Assembly: GCA_046331245.1 (NCBI GenBank)
Contig: JAXLRH010000010.1
Span: 116,255-180,254, forward strand
DNA length: 64,000 bases
From: SSF14 sp046331245
GTDB taxonomy: Bacteria; Actinomycetota; Acidimicrobiia; Acidimicrobiales; Microtrichaceae
Reading direction: 5' to 3'
Shown: piece after piece, positions 8,551 through 18,169 of the stretch
Numbering within the stretch: the first letter of the stretch is position 1
How the letters are laid out: every line of letters starts with the position of its first letter
The notes under the pieces: model-generated
Told to the model about the DNA's origin: nothing
The model's database searches: none
Seen by the model: only the letters and a program-made list of their open reading frames with translations
Position numbers and translations under genes: made by a program

Positions 8551-9582
8551 TCAGAGCCAGCCCTTGACCTTCTCGATGAGCGCCGGCTGGTCGGCGTCGA
8601 TCGGCGCCACGTTGAGCACGGTGACACCCGACTCGCGGTAGGCCTCGATGCGCTCGCGCACGTAGCCCTCGGGGCCGACGAGGTTGGTCGCCTCGAGCAG
8701 CTCGAGCGGGATGGCCGCCGCGGCCTCGTCCTTGCGGCCCGCGAGGTAGAGGTCCTGGATCTTCTCGGCCTCGGCCTCGTAGCCGTAGCGGGAGATGAGG
8801 GCGTTGTAGAAGTTCTGGCCCTTCGCGCCCATGCCGCCGACGTACAGCGCCATCATCGGCCGGGCGAAGTCGAGGACCGACTTCACGTCGTCGCCCACGG
8901 CGAGCAGGCCGCCCGCGACGATGTCCATCGGGCCGAGCGCCGCGTCACGCTTCGCGTACCCCGCCGCGAGGGCGTCGCCGAACGCCAGCTCGGCCTTCTC
9001 CGGGTAGTAGAAGATCGGGAGCCAGCCGTTGGCGAGCTCGGCGGTGAGCGCGATGTTCTTCGGGCCGAGCGACGCGATGTGGATCGGGATGTCGGCGCGC
9101 AGCGGATGGTTGATGATCTTGAGCGGCTTGCCGAGCCCGGTGCCCTGCTCGGGCGGGAGCGGCAGCGTGTAGTACTTGCCCTCGTAGGTGAGCTTCTCCT
9201 CACGGGCCCACAACTTGCGGCAGATCTCGATGATCTCCCGCGTGCGGCCGAGCGGAGCGTCGTACGGGAGGCCGTGGAACCCCTCGATGACCTGCGGGCC
9301 CGAGGCGCCGAGGCCCATGATGCAACGGCCGTTCGACACGAAGTCGAGACCGGCCGCGGTCATGCCGATGAGCGTGGGCGTGCGGGTGTAGATGGGCAGG
9401 ATGCCCGCCGCGATCTGCACGGTCTCGGTGCGGGCCGCCAGGAAGCCCATCGCCGACACGGCGTCGAAGCTGTACGCCTCGGCGACGTAGACGATGTCGA
9501 GGCCGGCCTTCTCGAGCGCCACGGTCTGCTCGACCGACTGCTCGAAGCCGCCCGAGTAGGGCATCTGCATGGAGATCTTCAC
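8551..9582 (-). CDS. LLM-class F420-dependent oxidoreductase
   Basis: Luciferase-like monooxygenase fold, 343 aa, probably using coenzyme F420. The N-terminus KISMQMPYSGGFEQSVEQ, the VYVAEAYSFDAVSAMGFLAARTE segment and RCIMGLGASGPQVIEGFHG are typical of the mycobacterial-type LLM group. Its GTG start overlaps the stop of the small gene upstream by 4 nt (GTGA), so translation is probably coupled. It is the last gene of a minus-strand run beginning near 12966. Substrate unknown. Confidence 0.88.
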   Translation of the reverse strand: MKISMQMPYSGGFEQSVEQTVALEKAGLDIVYVAEAYSFDAVSAMGFLAARTETVQIAAGILPIYTRTPTLIGMTAAGLDFVSNGRCIMGLGASGPQVIEGFHGLPYDAPLGRTREIIEICRKLWAREEKLTYEGKYYTLPLPPEQGTGLGKPLKIINHPLRADIPIHIASLGPKNIALTAELANGWLPIFYYPEKAELAFGDALAAGYAKRDAALGPMDIVAGGLLAVGDDVKSVLDFARPMMALYVGGMGAKGQNFYNALISRYGYEAEAEKIQDLYLAGRKDEAAAAIPLELLEATNLVGPEGYVRERIEAYRESGVTVLNVAPIDADQPALIEKVKGWL

Positions 9583-9830
9583 GAGTTGGCCCCCTCGGCC
9601 TCGGGAATCGGATTGCCGTGCTTGTCGATGCGCTGGAGCGTGTCCCGCTGCAGCGAGCCCACGTCGGAGCCGTTCGGCGCGTCGGTCTCGAACAGGACGC
9701 GGTAGCGCACCCAGTCGAAGCCGTTCTTCAGGATCACCTTGCCGGGGGTGCCGGCGGGGATGCCGGGGAGATCGACCGTGCTCACCACGCGATCGTGCAG
9801 GAGGAGCTCGTTGCCGGAACGTTTAGCCAT
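9579..9830 (-). CDS. Small conserved-looking protein, function unknown
   Basis: Protein of 83 aa starting MAKRSGNELLLHDRVV. It has a compact, beta-rich, SH3-like pattern: GIPAGTPGKVILKNGFDWVRYRVLFE, with Gly turns resembling small KOW or SH3-type barrels. The start at ATG 9830 overlaps the end of the upstream reductase gene by 8 bp, and its stop overlaps the downstream oxidoreductase start by 4 nt. This tight packing supports a real gene co-translated with the oxidoreductase. No family name can be given with confidence. Confidence 0.65.
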   Translation of the reverse strand: MAKRSGNELLLHDRVVSTVDLPGIPAGTPGKVILKNGFDWVRYRVLFETDAPNGSDVGSLQRDTLQRIDKHGNPIPEAEGANS

Positions 9831-10650
9831 GGGCGCCAACACTACCGAGCGGCCGTGCCCGGCACGTAAGCGACGACACACGGTCCGACGACAGCGACAC
9901 GTCACGTGGCCGCGGCTCGCCCATCGTCGCCGCGCTGGCCACGTCGATGAGCGACTCGTCGAGGCCGAACCACCGACAGAGCACCCGACCCACGTCGACG
10001 CGACTCAAACGCTCCGGGCCCACGAGATGCCACACCCCGGCCCGTTCGGCGCGTGGCAGCGCGGCGATCTCCCAGATCTGCGCGGCAAGGTCGTCGACGA
10101 GGATCGGCATGCGGAACTCGTCGTCGAAGAACGTGACGCGCTCCCCCGCGCGGATCGACTCGATCGCCCATCGCGACGTGCTGTCGCTTCCGTCGGTGGC
10201 GACGATCAGCGAGGTGCGCACGACGACCGCGTCCGGGCAGCTCTCGCGCACGGCCACCTCGGCGAGCGCCTTGGCGCGTCCGTAGGGATGGATCGGCGAG
10301 GGCTCGTCGGTCTCCGCGTACGGGGCGTGGTCACCGTCGAACAGCGCGTCGGTGGAGACGTGGATCAACGCGATGTCGAGCGCGGCGCAGGCGGTGGCGA
10401 CCTCGGTGGTGGAGTCGACCGTGGCCGCGTGGTCGGTCTTGGAGTACGCGGTGTGGATCACCACGTCGGGCCGGCGGCGCTCGAACAGCTCGAAGGCGGC
10501 GAGCGGCTGCGCGAGATCGATGCGGTGGGCCTTCACCCCGGCCGGCCCCGGCGCCGTGTGCACCGCGACCTCGCTGCTCCATCCCGGCGGCGTGGTGCGG
10601 GCGAGCTGCGAACCGAGCAGCCCGGCCCCGCCGGTGATCAGGGCCTTCAT
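9823..10650 (-). CDS. dTDP-4-dehydrorhamnose reductase-like NAD(P)-dependent epimerase/reductase
   Basis: Extended short-chain dehydrogenase of 275 aa in the RmlD family. The Rossmann motif GGAGLLGSQLA is at residues 7-17. STDALFDG supplies the active-site Ser/Thr region, and HPYGRAKALAE contains the catalytic Tyr-x3-Lys. ATG 10650 overlaps the stop of the acyl-CoA dehydrogenase (ATGA). No other rhamnose-pathway genes (rmlA, B, C) are nearby, so a dedicated role in rhamnose synthesis is uncertain and another sugar-nucleotide reductase role is possible. Confidence 0.8.
   Translation of the reverse strand: MKALITGGAGLLGSQLARTTPPGWSSEVAVHTAPGPAGVKAHRIDLAQPLAAFELFERRRPDVVIHTAYSKTDHAATVDSTTEVATACAALDIALIHVSTDALFDGDHAPYAETDEPSPIHPYGRAKALAEVAVRESCPDAVVVRTSLIVATDGSDSTSRWAIESIRAGERVTFFDDEFRMPILVDDLAAQIWEIAALPRAERAGVWHLVGPERLSRVDVGRVLCRWFGLDESLIDVASAATMGEPRPRDVSLSSDRVSSLTCRARPLGSVGAHG
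9839..9844 (-). promoter_or_regulatory. Possible internal -10 element
   Basis: TAGTGT on the minus strand ends 8 nt before ATG 9830, inside the 3' end of the reductase gene. It may be an internal leaderless promoter or chance. Confidence 0.3.
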
Positions 10651-11804
10651 CCGCGCCGGCTCTCCGCCCACGACCGGCCCTCGTTCGGATCGAGGTCGTG
10701 GGGCAGCCCCAGCACGCGCTCCGCCAGGATGTTCCGCTGCACCTGCGTGGTGCCGCCGCCGATGGTGAGGGCGCGTGCGAACAGGTACCCGAAGTGCCAC
10801 AGGTCGACGGGCGCGCCCATCGGTCCGTCGGTGGTGAGCAGCGCACCCGTGCCGGCGAGGTCCTTCGCGATGCCCATGATCTTCTGTCCGTGCTCGTCGG
10901 CGAGCAGCTTGCGGATCGACGCCTCCGGGCCGGGCGCCTCGCCCTTGATGGCCGCGCTCACCGTGCGCAGGCGGATGAGACGGAGGATCTCGGCTTCGAC
11001 GTAGAGCGACGCGAGCTCCTGGCGCATCACCGGATCGGCGCAGCCGCCGCGCTCGCGCACGATGTCGAGCAGTGCGTAGGCGTCGGGCCCCATGCCCCAC
11101 AGCGCTCCCCCGCCCGACAGCGACACGCGCTCGTTGCCCAGCGTGACCTTGGCGAGGCCCCACCCGCGGTTCGCCTCACCGACCAACGCGTCGGCCGGCA
11201 GCCGGACGTCGGTGAAGAACACCTCGTTGAACAGCGCGACGCCGGTCATCTCGCGGACGGGGCGCACCTCGACGCCGGGGGCGTCCATGGGGCAGATGAA
11301 GTACGAGATGCCCTGGTGCTTGGGCGCGTCGGGGTCGGTGCGGGCGATCAGGATGCCGAACTGGCTGTTCTGCGCGCCGGAGTTCCAGATCTTGGACCCG
11401 TTGACCACCCACTCGTCGCCGTCGCGCACGGCGCGGGTGCCGAGGCTCGCGAGGTCGCTCCCCGCCTCCGGCTCGCTGAACAGCTGGCACCAGATCTCCT
11501 CGCCGGCGAGCAGCGGGAAGAGGTAGCGCTCCTTCTGCTCGTCGGTGCCGGCGTGCACCAGCGTCGGGCCGGCCCAGCCGATGCCGATCATGTTGTCCGG
11601 CCGACGCACCTTCGCCCGGCGCAGTTCGTCGTCGATGATCAGCTGGTGGATGGGGTTCGCGTCGAGGCCCCAGGGGCGTGGCCAGTGCGGGGCGACGAGA
11701 CCGGCCTCGGCCAGCGCGCGGCCCGACGGCGCGGGGTTGGCGTCGAGCCACGCGCGCACCTCGAGGCGGCGCGGGTCGTCCTCTGCGGGGAGTTCGAGAT
11801 CCAT
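10647..11804 (-). CDS. Acyl-CoA dehydrogenase
   Basis: FAD-dependent acyl-CoA dehydrogenase of 385 aa, catalysing alpha,beta-desaturation of an acyl-CoA. Recognisable blocks are CQLFSEPEAGSDLASLGTRA (FAD/substrate-binding signature 1 region), WVVNGSKIWNSGAQNS and the C-terminal GGGTTQVQRNILAERVLG. The sequence resembles the actinobacterial group used for steroid and branched substrates, but the exact substrate is unknown. It starts 4 bp after the aminotransferase stop and overlaps the next gene by 4 nt. Confidence 0.9.
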   Translation of the reverse strand: MDLELPAEDDPRRLEVRAWLDANPAPSGRALAEAGLVAPHWPRPWGLDANPIHQLIIDDELRRAKVRRPDNMIGIGWAGPTLVHAGTDEQKERYLFPLLAGEEIWCQLFSEPEAGSDLASLGTRAVRDGDEWVVNGSKIWNSGAQNSQFGILIARTDPDAPKHQGISYFICPMDAPGVEVRPVREMTGVALFNEVFFTDVRLPADALVGEANRGWGLAKVTLGNERVSLSGGGALWGMGPDAYALLDIVRERGGCADPVMRQELASLYVEAEILRLIRLRTVSAAIKGEAPGPEASIRKLLADEHGQKIMGIAKDLAGTGALLTTDGPMGAPVDLWHFGYLFARALTIGGGTTQVQRNILAERVLGLPHDLDPNEGRSWAESRRG

Positions 11805-11808
11805 CGCC

Positions 11809-12966
11809 TCACGCTAAGCGCTGCAGGCGGGCGACGGCCTCCCCGAGCACCTCGTCGCGCTTGCAGAAGGCCCACCTCACGAACGTGCGCCCTCGCGCCC
11901 GGTCGTCGTAGAACACGCTCGCGGGGATGGCCACCAGCCCGGCCCGCTCGGGCAGTTCGAGGCAGAACTCCCGGGCGTCGGTCGCGCCGATCGCGGACAC
12001 GTCGGCGCTCAGGAAGTAGCCACCGGCAGCGGTCAGCGGGTGCAGGCCGACGGCCTCGAGCCCGGCCGCCAGACGATCGCGACGCGCCCGGAGGTCGTTG
12101 CGCAGCCCGTCGAAGTAGTCGTCGCCGAGTCGCAGGCCGGCGGCGATCCCGTACTGCAGCGGCCCACCGCTCACGTAGGTGAGGAACTGCTTGGACGTAC
12201 GGACGGCATCGACCAGCACGGGCGGCCCGGTGATCCATCCCACCTTCCATCCCGTGCACTGGAACGTCTTGCCGCCCGACGAGATCGTGAGCGTCCGCTC
12301 GGCCATGCCGGGCAGCGACGCGATGGGAACGTGCGGTGCGTCGTAGGCCAGGTGCTCGTACACCTCGTCGGTCACCACCAGGAGGTCCCGCTCGATCGCG
12401 AGGTCGCAGATCACCTGCGTCTCCTCGGCCGTGAGGATCCGGCCCGTCGGGTTGTGCGGCGTGTTCACGAGGAGGACCTTCGTGCGCGGCGTGACCGCGG
12501 CCCGGAAGGCGTCGGGGTCGAAGGTCCAGTCGGGAGCGACCAGCGGCACCACCCGCCGCACGCCGCCGGCCATCGACACGGCCGCCGCGTACGAGTCGTA
12601 GTACGGCTCGAACATCACGACCTCGTCGCCCGGATCGATCAGCGAGATCATGGCGGCGGCGATCGCCTCCGTGGCGCCCGTGGTGACGAGCACCTCGCGA
12701 TCGGGATCGAGCTCGATGCCGTACCAGTGACGCTGGTGGTCGGCGATCGCGGCACGAAGCTCGGGGATCCCGGCCCCGGGCGGGTACTGGTTGTGGCCAT
12801 CGCGGATCGCAGCGACCGCGGCGTCGGCGACGGGCGCCGGCGGCTCGGTGTCGGGGAAGCCCTGACCGAGGTTGATCGAGCCGGTGGCCGCAGCCAGCGC
12901 CGACATCTCGGCGAAGATCGTGGTGCCGAAGCCGCGGAGGCGCTCCGCCAGTGGGTCGTGCGTCAC
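11809..12966 (-). CDS. PLP-dependent class I/II aminotransferase (DapC/YbdL-like)
   Basis: Fold-type I aminotransferase of 385 aa. The substrate-loop region INLGQGFPDTEPP and the PLP-binding segments NTPHNPTGR, TDEVYEHLAY and SSGGKTFQCTGWKVGW are visible; the last contains the Schiff-base Lys. The sequence resembles mycobacterial N-succinyldiaminopimelate aminotransferase (DapC) and the methionine aminotransferase YbdL, which cannot be separated by eye. GTG 12966 has TAGGGT ending 6 nt upstream. It heads the minus-strand run 12966-8551. Confidence 0.88.
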   Translation of the reverse strand: MTHDPLAERLRGFGTTIFAEMSALAAATGSINLGQGFPDTEPPAPVADAAVAAIRDGHNQYPPGAGIPELRAAIADHQRHWYGIELDPDREVLVTTGATEAIAAAMISLIDPGDEVVMFEPYYDSYAAAVSMAGGVRRVVPLVAPDWTFDPDAFRAAVTPRTKVLLVNTPHNPTGRILTAEETQVICDLAIERDLLVVTDEVYEHLAYDAPHVPIASLPGMAERTLTISSGGKTFQCTGWKVGWITGPPVLVDAVRTSKQFLTYVSGGPLQYGIAAGLRLGDDYFDGLRNDLRARRDRLAAGLEAVGLHPLTAAGGYFLSADVSAIGATDAREFCLELPERAGLVAIPASVFYDDRARGRTFVRWAFCKRDEVLGEAVARLQRLA

Positions 12967-12972
12967 GGCATC

Positions 12973-12978
12973 ACCCTA
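12973..12978 (-). promoter_or_regulatory. -10 element, leaderless start
   Basis: TAGGGT on the minus strand ends 6 nt before GTG 12966. Confidence 0.6.
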
Positions 12979-13072
12979 ACGAGCGACACCGGGCCGTCAC
13001 GAGTGGCAACAGGCCATCCTGCCCAGACGGGGTAGGGGCGATCTGCTGTGTTGTGTTCGCCCGCGGCGTACG

Positions 13073-13078
13073 TACCGT
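13073..13078 (+). promoter_or_regulatory. -10 element, leaderless start
   Basis: TACCGT ends 8 nt before GTG 13087. Confidence 0.5.
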
Positions 13079-13086
13079 CGTCGTAC

Positions 13087-16000
13087 GTGACACCTTCACT
13101 CCTCCACGGTCGGCGACGCATCGCCGCGCTCGCCGCCGCCCTCGTCGCCGGCACGCTCGCGACCGTCGTCGCGACCAGCAGCATCGACGCCCCGAAAGCC
13201 GTGGCCGACACCTCCCCGGCCCCCGACACCGGCATGCCGGCCACGTTCGGTGCCAAGCCGCTGCCGACGGTGCAGGTCAACGGCATCGTGTGGGCGCAGG
13301 TCACCGTCGGCAACGTCGTCTATGCCACGGGCGCGTTCACCCAGTCCCGGCCCGCCGGCGCGGCGCCGAACACCCAGTTGAGCCCCGCCGGGAACATCCT
13401 CGCCTTCGACATCACGACCGGCGAGCGGATCATGTCGTTCAACCACTCGATGAACGGGACCGGCCGCTCCCTCGCCGTCTCCCCCGACGGCCAGCGCGTC
13501 TACGTCGGCGGCGACTTCACGGCGATCGACGGGGTCGCCCGTCGACACGTCGCAGCGTTCCGCACGTCGGACGGAGCGCTCGACCCGACGTTCGACGGGA
13601 AGGTCGGCGCCACGGTCATGTCCATCGTGCCGACGGCGACCACCGTCTACGTGGGCGGATCGTTCGTCTCCGCCGGCAGCGGCGCCGGCCCCGACGTCCC
13701 ACGGACCAACCTCGCTGCGTTCAACACTGCGGGCGCGCTGCTGCCGTGGGCACCCACCGCCACCGGCGGCATCGTCACCTCGATGGTGATGGCACCGGCG
13801 GCAACGAAGCTCGTCGTCGCCGGCCAGTTCACCACGCTCAACGGCAGCACACAGCTGGGCATGGGCGCGCTCGATCCCACCACGGGCGCCGCGACGACCT
13901 GGCTCGCCAACCGCACCATCCGCAACAGCGGGGAGAACTCGATCGGCGGCCTCACCACGGACGGCACGCCGATCTACGGCGCCGGCCAGGCGTGGTGGGG
14001 CACCGCCAACTTCGAAGGACGCTTCGCCCTCGACCCGGCGGACGGCCCGATCGTGTACAACGACTGCCACGGCGACACCTACGCCACCCTGCCGGTCAAC
14101 GGCGTGCTCTACAGCACCGGCTACAACCACGACTGCTCGGCGGTCAACGGGTTCCCGGACTTTCCCACAGGGCGAGTAGTGGCACCACCGTGGCCGAGAC
14201 CACGTTCCCCACCGGCATGAACTGACCGGACAGCTACGGATGGACCAGGGCTTCGCCGCCGCCACCATGCTCAACTGGTATCCCAACATCGGCGAGCTAC
14301 CTATGACCGTCGCAATCGACGCGTTCGCCGGCACGGTCGCCGTCTCCGGCTTCTCGCAGGCGGCGTGGTCGTCCGCTACGAACACGGCCGGCACCTACCT
14401 CTCCGTGGGCGGCGAGTTCCCCACCGCCGGCTTCGTGCCGCAGCAGGGCCTCACCCGATTCGCCATCCCCTCGATCTCGAGCACGAGCGGCCTGCACGAC
14501 GCCGTCGAGCCGCCGACGGCCACCGCGTCGCCGGCGGCCGGCAGCGTGCGGGTGGTGGACCGCTGCGTGGGACCGACAACGAGAACCTGACCTACGAGAT
14601 CTTCTGCACGGCGCCGAGACGCCGCTCACCCGCCAGGTGATGTCGTCGACGTTCTGGCAGAACACCGCCAACGGCTTCCTGACCGACACCGCCTGATGGC
14701 CGGTGCGCACCTCGTACGTGCTGAAGGTGACCGACCCTGACGGCAACCGGGTGAAGAAGTCGACCTCGGTCACCGTCCGGACCGCCGGCACCGCACCCCC
14801 GTCGACCAACCTGCGCTCGGCGCCCACGATCGCCAGCGCAAGCCGTCCATTGCGACCAACCAGTCCTGGCGGGCCGTCGACGGCTCGACGAACGGATCGG
14901 CCATCACCGGCAGCCGCGGACGCCCCGGAGCGCTCCGTCGGCGTGGTAGGTCGATCTCCAGGGCTCGACCACCATCTCCAGCATCGACGTGCGGGGTCGC
15001 ACCGACTGCTGCGCGGCAATCCGGCGACTACTGGGTGTTCGTGTCGTCGAAGCCGTTCGACACCGTGGCCCACGCCGACGCAGCAGGCGGCGCGCCGGGG
15101 TCTGGTCGACCTACCGGAGCGCCGTGCCGCAGCGCCCAGGACCACCATCGCGCCGCCGGCCGGCACGACCGGCGCTACGTCATGCTGCGCCACGGCGTCA
15201 GCGTCGACCTCGCCGAGCTCGCCGAGGTGCAGGTGGAGCGGTGACCCGATCACCCCGCCCGTCGTCGACACGCTCGCCGACCGCCTCGCCGGCGTCAGCG
15301 CGCGACCCAGGCCGCGCCCGGCGGTGAACGTCAACTGGTCGGCCTCGACCGACCTCCCCGATCCCGGCGGCGTGGGCATCGCCGGCTACCGGTATGCCCG
15401 GCATCGCGACGCAGCAGGGTGCTCGTGGGCTCGTTGACGTACTCGGACACCACGGCCACGCCCGCCAGCACCGCCACGAGGTGGCCATGGACCCCGGCGA
15501 CGTATTCCCGGCCCGGGTCGATCGCCGCGCCAGGCCATCGTCACCGATCCCAACGGTCGTCGACACCGCGCCTACCGTGCCCACCGGCGCCGCTGCGACC
15601 CAGAACGGCTCGGCAACAGCGAGAACTTCGGCGTATTCCTTGTTCGACCTGCTCCAACCCCGGCGGCGTCGGCGTCTCCGGCCACTGGCCGTGCGCGCAT
15701 CAAGGATGCAGGCTCGTTCCGGCTGGCCGGCACGCCTACCTACACCGACACCGCTCCACTCGTGGGCACGCACCGATACGAGATCCACGCGGTCGACAAG
15801 GGCGGTCGCATCTCCGCCGTCTCCGCGCCGGCGATCGTGACGTTCGTCGACCCGAACGCGGTCGTCGACAACCTCGCTCCCACCGTGCCCGCCGGCACCA
15901 CCGCCACACGGAACGGAGCGTCGGTCACGGTCACCTGGTCGGCCTCGACCGACCTGCCGGATCCCGGCGGGGTCGGCGTCGCCGGCTACTACGTCGTGCG

Positions 16001-16154
16001 CGACTGGTTCACGCAGTGGTTCGTGCCCGCCGGTACGACCCGGTACGTCGACACCACGGCGGGCGCCGGCGCACACCGGTACGAGGTCCACGCCGTCGAC
16101 CGAGGGAACCGCATCTCCGGTCCGTCGGCGCCGGCCCTCGTCACGGCCGGTTGA
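13087..16154 (+). pseudogene. Secreted beta-propeller / F5/8-type C / repeat protein, frame-disrupted
   Basis: A large secreted protein broken by many frame changes. GTG 13087 gives a signal peptide and propeller-like repeats (VYVGGDFTAIDG, VYVGGSFV, LVVAGQFTTLNG) intact to about 14165. Recognisable protein then continues in changing frames: SSGTTVAETTFPTGMN, DQGFAAATMLNWYPN, DNENLTYEIF, TRQVMSSTFWQNTANGF (in-frame TGA at 14694) and SYVLKVTDPDGN. Next comes a discoidin/fucolectin-like F5/8-C domain (WRAVDGSTNG, VDLQGSTTISSIDV, GRTDCC, DYWVFVSSKPFDT, YVMLRHGVSVDLAELAEVQV). It ends in about three repeats with the core WSASTDLPDPGGVG and HRYEVHAVD. The last 390 bp are intact to TGA 16154. Either a decayed adhesin/lectin or consensus errors in the assembly. 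Confidence 0.75.
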
Positions 16155-17475
16155 CCGCCGGAGCGCTCTCCTCGACGCGTGCGGCGAGGGACACGAGGCG
16201 TTCGTCGCTCCACGCCGGACCGATGAGCGTGATGCTGGGCGGCGGCAACTCCGGCGACCCCTGCCCGGCCGGCAGCGTGACCGCCGCGAGGTCGAGCAGG
16301 TTGACGAAGTTGGTGTAGGTGCCGAGCATCGCGTTCACGCCGAGCGGGTCGGCGTGCACCTCGTCGACGGTCGGCACGCGAGGCACCGACGGCACGACGA
16401 GCACGTCGGCCACGGCCCAGGTGGGACCCGTCGCCCGCCGCAGGCGCTGCAGCTCGTCCAGGTCACGGAACACCTCCCACCCCGCCACGTGCTCGGCGGC
16501 GGCGATGACGCCGTGCACGATCGGGTCGACCTCACCCGGCGCTGCCGCGGCGACGAACTCCCCCACGGCGGCGAACCGCTCGGCAACGAACGCTCCGCCG
16601 TACAGCATGGCCGCCGTCTCGATGAACGGCTCGAGGTCGATCTCCACGAACTCGACGTCACGGTCGAGGGCCGACGTGAGCGCTGCCACCGACGAGCGGA
16701 AGCGATCGGCGCCGGCGTCGTCGCCGTCGAACCAGAGCGCCTCCACCGCCGGGAGCCCGACGCGGACGGGACCGGCGCGATGCGGCGCTCCGGCGTCGGC
16801 GCGCCGCCACGGGTCGATCGGCTCGTCGGGGGCAGCGGCGACGAGACGCGACGCGACCGCGGCGTCGGCAACCTGCGCCCCGAAGAACGACACGCAGTCG
16901 AGCGACCGGCACGCGGGCACGATGCCGGCGACCGAGCAGCGTCCGCGGGTCGGCTTGAGCCCGACGATCCCGTTGGCGGCCGCCGGCACCCGGCCCGAGC
17001 CGGCGGTGTCGGTGCCGAGCGCCAGATCGACGAGCCCGGCGGCCACGGCGACCGCCGAGCCCGAGCTCGAGCCTCCCGAGACGAGGCCCGGCCAGTGGGC
17101 GTTGGGGCACACGCCGTGCGGCGACCGCGTGCCCACCAGCCCGGTGGCGAACTGATCCAGGTTGGTGATGCCGACGACGACCGCGCCGGCACGCTCCAAC
17201 GCGACCACGGCGGCAGCGCTCCGATCGGCGACGGCGCCGAAGGTCGGGCATCCCGCCGTCGTGCGGTGCCCGGCGACGTCGATGTTGCCCTTCACGGCCA
17301 ACGTCCGACCGGCGAGGGGCAGGACCTCACCGGCAGCGACGCGCTCGTCGACCACGGCGGCGGCCGCCACGGCGACGTCGGACGGCACCAGCTCGAGGAA
17401 GATGCCGTTCCGCCCGTCGGCCGCGATCCGCTCGTACGCCGCGGTGACGGCGGCGACCGCCCCGGCTGCGGTCAC
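16141..17475 (-). CDS. AtzF-like allophanate hydrolase, amidase domain only
   Basis: Amidase-signature hydrolase of 444 aa. The catalytic set is visible: Lys62 in VKGNIDVAGH, the cis-Ser loop SGGSSSGS at residues 133-140, and the nucleophile Ser160 in GTDTAGSGR. The blocks NLDQFATGLVGTRSPHG and PACRSLDCVSFF are those of allophanate hydrolases (urea-1-carboxylate to ammonia and CO2). Known AtzF proteins are about 600 aa with a C-terminal second domain; that domain is absent here. GTG 17475 overlaps the stop of the BiuH-like gene by 4 nt, indicating coupling and consecutive steps. Its 3' end overlaps the convergent secreted-protein gene by 14 bp. Confidence 0.82.
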   Translation of the reverse strand: MTAAGAVAAVTAAYERIAADGRNGIFLELVPSDVAVAAAAVVDERVAAGEVLPLAGRTLAVKGNIDVAGHRTTAGCPTFGAVADRSAAAVVALERAGAVVVGITNLDQFATGLVGTRSPHGVCPNAHWPGLVSGGSSSGSAVAVAAGLVDLALGTDTAGSGRVPAAANGIVGLKPTRGRCSVAGIVPACRSLDCVSFFGAQVADAAVASRLVAAAPDEPIDPWRRADAGAPHRAGPVRVGLPAVEALWFDGDDAGADRFRSSVAALTSALDRDVEFVEIDLEPFIETAAMLYGGAFVAERFAAVGEFVAAAAPGEVDPIVHGVIAAAEHVAGWEVFRDLDELQRLRRATGPTWAVADVLVVPSVPRVPTVDEVHADPLGVNAMLGTYTNFVNLLDLAAVTLPAGQGSPELPPPSITLIGPAWSDERLVSLAARVEESAPAVNRP

Positions 17476-18158
17476 GAGGCCTCGAGCGCGGCCAGCAGCT
17501 GCTCCGACGAGGCGACGGCGCCGAACACGCCACCCTGCATCGTGACCATCTTGAGTGCGGCCTCGTAGTTGCCGACGTCGGTGGCGCCGGTGCAGTCGGA
17601 CAGCAGCAGGCACTCGTAGCCGCGGTCGTTGGCCTCGCGCATCGTGGTGTGCACGCACACGTCGGTGGTGATGCCGGTGAGCACGATGTGCGTCACGCCG
17701 GCGGTGCGGAGCACGAGGTCGAGGTCGGTCGCGTAGAACGCGCCCTTGCCGGGCTTGTCGATGACGATCTCGCCGTCGATCGGCGCGACCTCCGGCACGA
17801 TCTCCCACCCCACCTCGCCGCGCACGAGGATGCGTCCGCAGGGCCCGGAGTCGCCGATGCCGGCACCGATGCCCTTCGACCGCCACAGCTTGTTGGGCGG
17901 GCAGTCCGAGAGGTCGGGGCGGTGGCCCTCGCGGGTGTGGACGATCGTCCAACCGGCGGCGCGGGCCGCGGCGAGAACGGTGGCGGTGGGCCCGAGCCCG
18001 GCGCGGGTGAGCGCCAGGTCGTAGCCCATCGCGTCGACGTAGCCGCCGGGGCCGCAGAAGTCGACCTGCCAGTCGATCAGGACGAGCGCGGTGTGCCGGG
18101 CATCGATCACGCCGTCGTAGGGCCACGCGTACGGTTCGGCGGCGACGGTCTGGGTCAT
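17472..18158 (-). CDS. BiuH-like biuret amidohydrolase (isochorismatase-like cysteine hydrolase)
   Basis: Isochorismatase-fold hydrolase of 228 aa that would convert biuret to allophanate and ammonia. The triad is complete: Asp29 in LIDWQVDF, Lys135 or Lys138 in IDKPGKGAF, and Cys168 in GITTDVCVHTT. Blocks such as PYAWPYDG, TREGHRPDL, NKLWRS, GIGAGIGDSGPCGRIL and REANDRGYECL match my recollection of rhizobial biuret hydrolase closely. ATG 18158 follows GGAG with good spacing. The next gene encodes the enzyme that would consume allophanate, and the preceding gene is a catalytically dead paralogue. A triuret or other ureide substrate remains possible. Confidence 0.82.
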   Translation of the reverse strand: MTQTVAAEPYAWPYDGVIDARHTALVLIDWQVDFCGPGGYVDAMGYDLALTRAGLGPTATVLAAARAAGWTIVHTREGHRPDLSDCPPNKLWRSKGIGAGIGDSGPCGRILVRGEVGWEIVPEVAPIDGEIVIDKPGKGAFYATDLDLVLRTAGVTHIVLTGITTDVCVHTTMREANDRGYECLLLSDCTGATDVGNYEAALKMVTMQGGVFGAVASSEQLLAALEAS

Positions 18159-18169
18159 GTTCGCTCCAT

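Noticed and set aside
9823..10650. Part of a dTDP-rhamnose biosynthesis cluster
   Set aside because: Only an RmlD-like gene is present and its neighbours are lipid enzymes; rmlA, rmlB and rmlC are absent.
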